Of a stretch of DNA of 64,000 nucleotides, positions 24,601 to 33,600 are shown piece by piece. The DNA is taken from positions 36,979,360 to 37,043,359 of the forward strand of contig OX465583.1 of assembly GCA_950022655.1 (NCBI GenBank), written 5' to 3'. Source of the stretch: Alentia gelatinosa (lineage: Eukaryota > Annelida > Polychaeta > Phyllodocida > Polynoidae). Each line of letters begins with the position of its first letter. The first letter of the stretch is position 1. Below the pieces are notes generated by a model. The model did no database searches, was not told where the DNA came from, and saw only the letters and a program-made list of their open reading frames with translations. The translations under genes were made by a program, and so were the position numbers.

Positions 24601-27600
24601 GACGGAGTAAACTACGCTTTTCTCGGGAACTACGGGATCTCAATGAGTGTGGGTAACATTAGGTCTGACCACGTCTGACACTAAAAACAGTAATACTGCA
24701 AGCATAACATTTTAATGGAAACTTTAAATCATGGCCTTTATTGAACGACAACGTTATTGTTACACACAAAAAAAACATTATTCTTTTTCTTATTCATTGG
24801 GTTGATGCATTTTTAGCATGTAATGTTATTGGGAAACTGTTTCCAGAAACTCAGGAGGTAATCCTCAATATCCTCTATTATGGTTTCGTTCTCAAAAAGA
24901 TGAAAATACCTACGGATATAGGTCTGTGATGTTACCGGGGACTTCGATATAATTCATCTTTTGTATCTCTCTATCACATTCCTCTAATTTTGCTTTACAC
25001 GTCCTCACAATATGAACATATTAAAAGCCTTTTGGATTTAGATGAAAATATAAAAAAGAAAGAGAAGCATATCCAGGGACGAATGGAGGTACATTTATTT
25101 ATTATATACCCATGCGGTATATTTGATAATTACGTACTGTTGCTCAATGTGCAGTATAAATTGCATACTGAACCCTGTGCAGTACACTGTTATACTGTAC
25201 ACGTTGAACCTCAGCAGTGTATGGCCTTTCACGTAGACATCACGTCTCCCTTGCCAATATATGGTAAGATTTGATTAATTTTGGGTATATAATGAATTAG
25301 AACGACCTACCATACTTATATATCGTACGAAACTCGATGGCAATTGCTGTTTTTACAGAACGAGGCCTGGGGCCTCGTTCTGTAAAAAGCAACAATTCCC
25401 CATCTCGTTTTATACAGCATGGTCAGGTCGTTCTATATAAGTGCATATGTCATATTCAGATATGAAAAAAAGCCAGAAAACGAACAGTCCAGACAAACAT
25501 ACTAGATTCCTATACACCTAAAAAAAGAGAGAAAAAATGTGGCCACTTGTTTTCTGTCACCTATATACATGTCCATGGTCACACAAATACCACAGGAAAC
25601 GCCGCCATTGTTTGAACGGTCATTGACCTGGTGTCTGTTTGACCTTTGACCTGCAGGCGGGCGTGACGCCGCTCCACCTAGCGGCTCGCGGTGGACACAC
25701 GGAGGTGGTTCGCTGTTTGCTGCTGTCTGGTGCGGAGCCTGACCTTCCCAACAAGGTACGTTATTCTACTGCTATCACCACCCTGATTGTGTTTTCAGGG
25801 ATGCCATTGTGCAGGTCATTTCTTGTATTTTTTCTCTTAGCAGAGAGATAGCAGCTTTCCAATTCCTCACGGAAATCCTTTTGATTTTTAGTATATTAAA
25901 CTATTTTTCCGTCTATAATAGCGACTAGTAAATATTCATAATATAACGAAACATAATTGCTGACAAACAGCGTAGTTCTGTAGTAACCCGGTGCAAAATT
26001 TTGTTTTCGGCATAGATTGAGAGGAAGCATAAGAGAGTATACCTATGAAAGATAATGGGAGTTCCGCGTTTTCCCCGACATGATAAACCCACTCTCGTGG
26101 CACTTTAATTTCGAGACATAGATCCGGTTCACTCCAAACGGATACGACCGAGTTCTAGTGTTTTAGATAAAATAGGTAAAAACAAACACGAGAGTTATTA
26201 TTGTAATTGAAATAGTCGTTTGAATGTCCCTCAGTCCATGTCAGGGCAGACACTGATGTGCTTTAAAAGTTTCTGTATCAAATAATCATCATGTTAGAAT
26301 TTTTCATGGTGTATCTAATTATGATCATGTCAAAAATGGCGTTTTTAGTTAGATATGATGTGAAGAATAATGATCAGGTTTTCCCCAAACCTAACTGGCA
26401 TCTCTTCTAAATATATTTATTGATTGTTTGTAGTAATATGTTCATTGTGTTTGCCATTAAAGTTGAATATTTATACTATCAGCAAGTCTAGAAAGAAACA
26501 AACATATGAAGGAATTGTTAGGACCTTTTCTGCCGCGTCACATTTCTTAAAAGGAAATCAAGGCAAAGAAGAGCTCAATTGAGACTATATTGAAAACTGT
26601 AAGCCACAACAGGAAAACAAGACGTGCTGGTTTATTCATAGATGCTGGTCACTACGTTGGTGGCGTTAGTCCAAAAAGTCTTCAGATTCTAGCCAATATA
26701 CGTTATACAACTAAATTCCTATCTCTCCACAGGAGGGCGTGACTGCAGAGATCATGGCACTAGCTCAAGGCCACAACGACATCGCTGAGCTACTCACCAA
26801 GCTGAAACCCGTAAGTGGTTTGTGGGACCCCGAGGTGATCTATACTAACTTTATACCCTATACGTGTACCACTGCCTGCCTGCCGCCTGCCCGCCCGCCC
26901 GTCCGACCACCACCGCCTGCGCCTCGCGTCACTCACTAACTGCTCGCCATGCTGGCTGTGAGCAGCTCGACACTGACGCCTTATTTTACCTGCTCAGAGA
27001 TGTCACTTATCAAATTTTATGGGTTTATTTTATATAATATTTTTATATGAAAATTGGTTTCTGTACAGGGATGAGGATTTTCAATGGATACTGAAAATAT
27101 GTTGGGTTTTTTTTCGAAGGAATAAGTACATGTATGTATATAGACAGATTATTTATATTTTTTTCTTATTCCTTTTCTGAAAGAGAAATTTTTATATAGG
27201 TGACTTCATCATTATGCATCTTTTCATAAGAGGAAAACTTCTGGGAAGGGTCACAGATTTCAGGGTGGCATCTCTGATGTATCGTTAGGATAAATCTACA
27301 CAAACCTACTTTCAGATGTAGCCGTCAAGAGTGGAAATATATTTTCAAGTGCACTAAACATTGTGGTCTTAGCCATTCTAATCAAACTTAGCCGTTTTGA
27401 TTAAACCTGCACTTATTGATATCTAATCATGCAGGGATTCTATGCCTAGGATACTACGTCTTCATTGTGCTTTTAGGACAATTTAGCCATTACTGTCTAT
27501 TAACACTGAGTGCTTCCTAATTAAGTGTTAGACTTCACATCCGTGTTTGTATATAGGTCATTCAATGAAGAAATTAGTTGTACAAAACAACCAACATGTA

Positions 27601-30600
27601 CTTGCACTACGTCTTACTGATTTGTAGTTATCATGACTGATTTCATCACAGTTTCATAGCCAGTCTTTATCTAGCTCATCATAGTAAACGAAAAATGTAC
27701 AACCCTATATCAAGATGCAATTTCGATCTTTGATTTCGAACATGTGGTACGTTCATGTACAAATATATAGCTATGGATACTTACAGAACTGCTATTAATT
27801 CCTGAAGTATCAATTTAATTAATTTGAAAAACTAGTTTTCCAACAATAAATCACATGTGTAAAATATATCGTATTCAATCATCAAAAGAATCAAACTGTT
27901 TAGAATAAACAATTTCCGCCTATATAACGAATCTATTACGGACAAAGTAACGATAATATATTTCAACATACAATTAGCCTCTTATTATCTACCCACTACA
28001 GTGAAAATAAGTAATGGGAGAGTTTCCGCTTAGCCAATGTACTACTTCCGGTAAATGACGTCAACAGCCATGAAAACTTTCCTAACATCATGTACAATGG
28101 ATTCAACATTTGAAATCATCACAGTAAGTGACTCTGGCACAAAATGAATGTCACTTACCATAAACAGTTAAAATAGCAAGATTTGGCATAGTGGAAACTA
28201 ACCCATCGTTGGGATATGGTAGTCATACTAATAGATGGCATGTAATGTCATATAGGGGACTCATTGAGATCCCACTCAGCAATAGCAGGCTAGGATGTCT
28301 TTCCCAACAACAGCATGTTTCCAGGGCTTATCATTTACATTCGATTTCTTGATTGACTTATGTTAATTTTCAAGAATCGTATATCAGTTGAATATTCAGT
28401 CACGTTAACTAACAGTGTACATTAACCTACAGGAGCGGCGCGAGGTGTTCATGCGCCAGTTGATGCCGACCAACACGCCCCTGAACCGGATCAAGGTGAA
28501 GGTGTTCGGTCACAGCGGGGCCGGCAAGACCACCATCGTCGACTCGCTCAAGTGCGGCTACTTCGGCAGCTTCTTCCGCAAAGCTCGCCTCACTTCCTCC
28601 TCCTCGGTCACCAACAAACAAAAAGGTGAGTGATGAATGCTAGCAGATGGGGATCGGAGAGGGGCGAATATTATGTGGCGTATAGCCTACCCTGTGTCCT
28701 GGGCATCCGCTAGAAGGTTCAGGGAAAGATCCAGTGCGACTTGTAAGATGGCGCCACCAGTTGGGGGTCGACTTAGTCACAAAGGCAAGACAGAAATATG
28801 AGCCTGGCTGTAGTTACATGTCCATGAAGATACACCCTTTTTCTTCCTGATAAAACAGGACAGTGGTAAATTGATTTATATTGTACATACAGCAGCAACT
28901 TTTAAGAAATCATTACCACGACCTGTCGAGGTACAGCTCTTTTAAAGATCTCATACTATATCTCAGCACCGTATATTGCTCTGTTGTATACATTTAAAAA
29001 ATGCATATTTTGATAATAGTTAAATATTCATTGCGGACATTTAATGTGATACATAAACAATTTTTGATTTAAATCATTTAGCTCACTGTATGACACCATT
29101 ATCTTGGTATCATTTGTTTGTTTGTTCTCCTATGCATATAGATATATATACATTTCTCTTTAGATTGACTGATATTCTTGTCGACGTAAACTTGACTAAT
29201 ATCGAACTCGTACAATAATCATAGCGTTTATAACAATGTACTTGTTTCTTTTTTCTTTAGCCACAGAAAATGGCTTTCAGCGACATCACAGTCTTCCATC
29301 ACAGTTGTCTTATGACGTCACAAACGAGGCCTACACGAAAGGGATCGATGTTCAGCAAGTCAATATTAATGGTACGTCCAAAATGAAATAGTGTTAATTC
29401 TCATATTGTATGTTCATAGTGCTAACTCGAAGCAAGGATTATTCATATTATCAGCATATAGCGAATAAACCGTCTATGTTTGAAGGTTTCATATAACTTG
29501 TTTTTGGCAAGATAAGTGGTTCTTCTTATGTCTTTTTAGTGATAAGGTCAATACTACATGTTCTGAAGGCAGATAAAAGATCCCCATATTAAATGTTCAT
29601 AGATGTGATAAGAAGTCCTCATATTATTCGCTCTTGGTGCTGATAAGAAATTATCATTTAACATGTTTATATAAATGATAACCATACTTGTTTTCACTGT
29701 TTTTGTTGATGTTTTGTTATCACTGTATTAAAAGCGTGATTGACTGTGTGTAGGTGCTGGGGAGCTGAGCCTGTGGGACTTCTCTGGCTACGAGCCTTAC
29801 TTCATGCTGTACGACCACTTTATCGGCGACCCGAACTGTATCCACCTGGTGGCCTTCTCACTGACTGATCCGCCCAACGTGCAGCTGGCGCAGGTCATGT
29901 TTTGGCTACACTTCATTAAGGCCAGGATACCTGCCTTTGAACCCGTCGGTAAGTACTCCATGGTACTTGGGGTAGAGACGTAGGATGTAGAATGTACTGG
30001 GGAAACAGGGAAATTTCTGTACAGCCGGGTTTTTGATAAATAACCAAGAAAATAGAGAAATAGATATGTGTGATTATTGAAATATATTTCGCTATTTGAT
30101 ATGACATAAAAGAGGGGGTAACATGAAATGAAGTAATGCGAATGTACGATGACATACCACAGGGGAAGACTATCCTCGTGATGACTTGTGTGTTGAGAAT
30201 GAAAAAAATTATTATAAAAAAAATTATAATAAAAAAAATTAGCTGTGGGTGGGTTGGTAAAATGTTTGATAAAGTCGACGTGTGTATGAGAGGAAGTGAG
30301 CGCGAGAATGATTGAGCGAGACTGAAGTGAGTGATGCAGTGTAAGGGTATGTGGCTACTGACCCACCAAAACCCCTGGTAGTCTGAAATGAAAATTTTAA
30401 GATGTGTTAATAATAATGCCCCTCCCTATCTCCCACAGGCACGTCAGGCCACCAGCCGTGGCCGGCGCACGTGGTTCTCGTGGCGACGCACGCGGACAAG
30501 GCTGGATGCACCAAGAACAGTCGCGGGGAGTTCACCTCTGACGACGGCTCCATGCTGCTCACCACGGTGCAGGAGAAGTTCGCGCTCGACTTCACCATCT

Positions 30601-33600
30601 CTGACCACATCTTTGTTGTTGATGCGCACCTGGCCATGTCCGTGGACCTCAAACTGCTGCGTTCTCACCTGGGCGATCTCAAAGTCAGCATAGTCAAGGT
30701 GTGTTGTGTGTGGTGGTTTAAAGTGAAAGACCGGTATAGGCAAAGTATATTGTGTATGTTAGTTTTACCTTGAAAGGTTGGATTATTCAAAGTGTATGAT
30801 GTATAATAGTTAGGCATCTATAGTATGTATAGTTAATTATATGGACTTTTTGACCTGAGAGACATATCTAGTAGTAAAGGTGTGCAGTTTTATGGAGAAA
30901 CAGGCTTACTGTCTTCGTACGGGTAAAATATGCGGTAAAATTTGAAATCAGATTCACCGTTGCCGAAGGCAGAGGTGAATCTGATTTCAAATTTTACCAA
31001 GTATTTTACCCGTACGAAGACAGTCAGCCCGTTTCTCTATTATTATATACCTTAATTTAGCCATTTTGATACTTGCATTTTGCTACTTTTGTCGTACTTC
31101 GCCACCACTTCTAGGACGTACGTCTCCTGACACTAACATACCAGTTGCCGTCCATGTTTAAAAGGTCAAATCTCATTGGTCGAGACCGTTTAGCCTCATC
31201 CAATCAGAGAGCGCCTTTTAAATCTACACTCCCATGCGGAGGTTTCAATTTCAAATCTTGAATGTCTCGTTCCGCAATATGTGCGTGGAGAGTGATTAGC
31301 GGTAGGACGTTCCGTGTGTACGACCGTCGTTACGGTCACGTGATAACGTTACATACACCATGTAGGTGTCGTACGGTTATAAATACGACATGGGTATGAG
31401 AGGGCGGTATGTGTAGGATATACTAACATAGGTATATAATAATACGCAATTTCATCTGAAAAACCAGTTCAGTCTATGTATGTAAAATATTTAAATTCTA
31501 ACCAGAAACGTCGCTTAGTTTATGGCGGTTTAAGCTCTAAGCCAAAGTTTTGAAGTATATGGTATTTTTAACTTGAAAACCAGCTTGTTATCATAAATTT
31601 CTCCATCGCTACGCCATCTAGCTTTAAATGATGTCTGGATACACTTATTAGGGGTATACCGGAACAGCTAGCATGGCCAGGGTGTGTGAAGAATATAAGG
31701 TATTTGTAACCTCATGGCTGACGTAAACGTGATGGGTTATAGTAAGCATCTTAATTATGAAAAGCAAACATATAAAAGGTGTGTCATGAAAGCTATTACA
31801 AATTGTCTGTGTTAACATTACAGAGTCTTCCGACGTCGAACGGTTTCCTGGACGCCGTGGTGGCCACGTTACCGGCGTGGCGGAAGACGACGGCCGCCTA
31901 CCCCGTGCTGCCCTGGCCCAACTTCATCGAGTTCGTCCGGTCACGGGTCAACACGCTGGCCAGCGAGGAGCACATGAAGGAAGTCATGCATCAACTACAG
32001 CTGCTCGGCGAGGTACGTCTGTCATCGGGGACGATTTTTGTCTGGTGTATCTCAATTTATCAAATCTGTTCTGCAAGGTTTAGACGGAAAAGCTACTGCG
32101 TTTAATGCTGGAGTGCCATGTTAAGGCTGGGAAAGGAAGCGGCGGAATTTAATTAGGACATTTTCCCGATGTGGAGAGAATATACATTTGTATAATGATA
32201 TAGATTCTGAAGACTTGAAATATGAACTATCGGAGTCAAGAAATTGTCAATGATTTCACAGATACGATGTTTCTTGGTCTCCTAGTAAGTTCTATGTTTA
32301 TGTGACGACATGCTTACTTCAATTTTCTTGGATATAACCGATATGAGATCGCCGCTTTATTAGATCCAGTGTTATCCTATAACTAAAGATCATGGATTTA
32401 ACGTTACCATGATTTAAGCTCACGCACATAATCTCTGTCCCACAATGATATACACCATTGTGATATCACATTTCTTGTCTTTCTATTCTCCAGGTCATCT
32501 ACTTGGAGACGGAGTCTGAGCAGGACCTCGTGGTGCTCTGTCCCAAGTGGCTGTGCAGTGATGTGATTGGTGAACTGCTGTCTCAGGACCGCATTCTGCA
32601 CACCCGCCCTACCGGCTGTTTCACAGCAGACGACTTTCAGCTCATGTTCCCAGAGACCGAGTCCCAGGACCTGCTGCGTGTGCTCGAGGCGCTCGAAGTC
32701 TGCACCCAGTGCGACATCGATGGCGACATCGAGTACGAGTTCCCTTGCCTGAACTTTGTGGAGACATTGCAGGGTCTGTGGGAGAAAGACTCGAGACGCT
32801 ATAGGGATGCTGTATATGGCGGCGTGCGCATCCAGTGCCCACGTGGGGTGACAAACCAATTGGTGCACCTGCTGCCTCGGATACAGGTGCATCTGCGCCG
32901 CACGGTGCTCCAGGAGGACAACCCAGCTGTGGACCTCTACCAGTGGTACCATGGCAGTAAGTATTGCAGCGGTGTGCTGGAAAGCCTCATCACCCTCGAG
33001 CAGGGTGATCAGGTGATCGAGATCAAGGCGCGAGGCCTGGAGGACGAGCGCCGCGCCCTCTTTCTGTTCTTCGAGGAGGTGCTCGGGGTGGTGGACCAGG
33101 TGCTGGAGGACCTCTGCCCCGGGTTCCTGTTCGAAAAGCACCTGCTGAGCCCAACGCACCTGCGGGCGCATGACAAGACTGTGCATTCCTACGCACCACG
33201 CACCATACTACAGATGCAGATGAGCGGCCATACAATCCTGCACCTAGACGAGGACACAACAGAGGACTTCCGCGACGTTGCTGTATTTGGGTCCACAGAC
33301 ATAGCTGAAGTGCTTACTCCGGGTGTGGAACTGCACATCTCCCACCTCTCTGTACACACGCGGCGCCTGCTGGCACAGAGACTTGACCCGCCCGACCCGA
33401 CGGGCCACGACTGGTGCATGCTGGCCGTGACATTAGCCTTGACGGACACAGTGCCCCAGCTGGACGACGTGCCTCATCGCCACCCGGAGAGCCGCACAGA
33501 CCGGACCCTGGAGGAGTGGTCCCGCGATCCAGGGTCCACCATCCGCCTCTTCATCCAGAAGCTGAAGGAGCTGGACCGGCCGGATGTCATAGACTCAATC

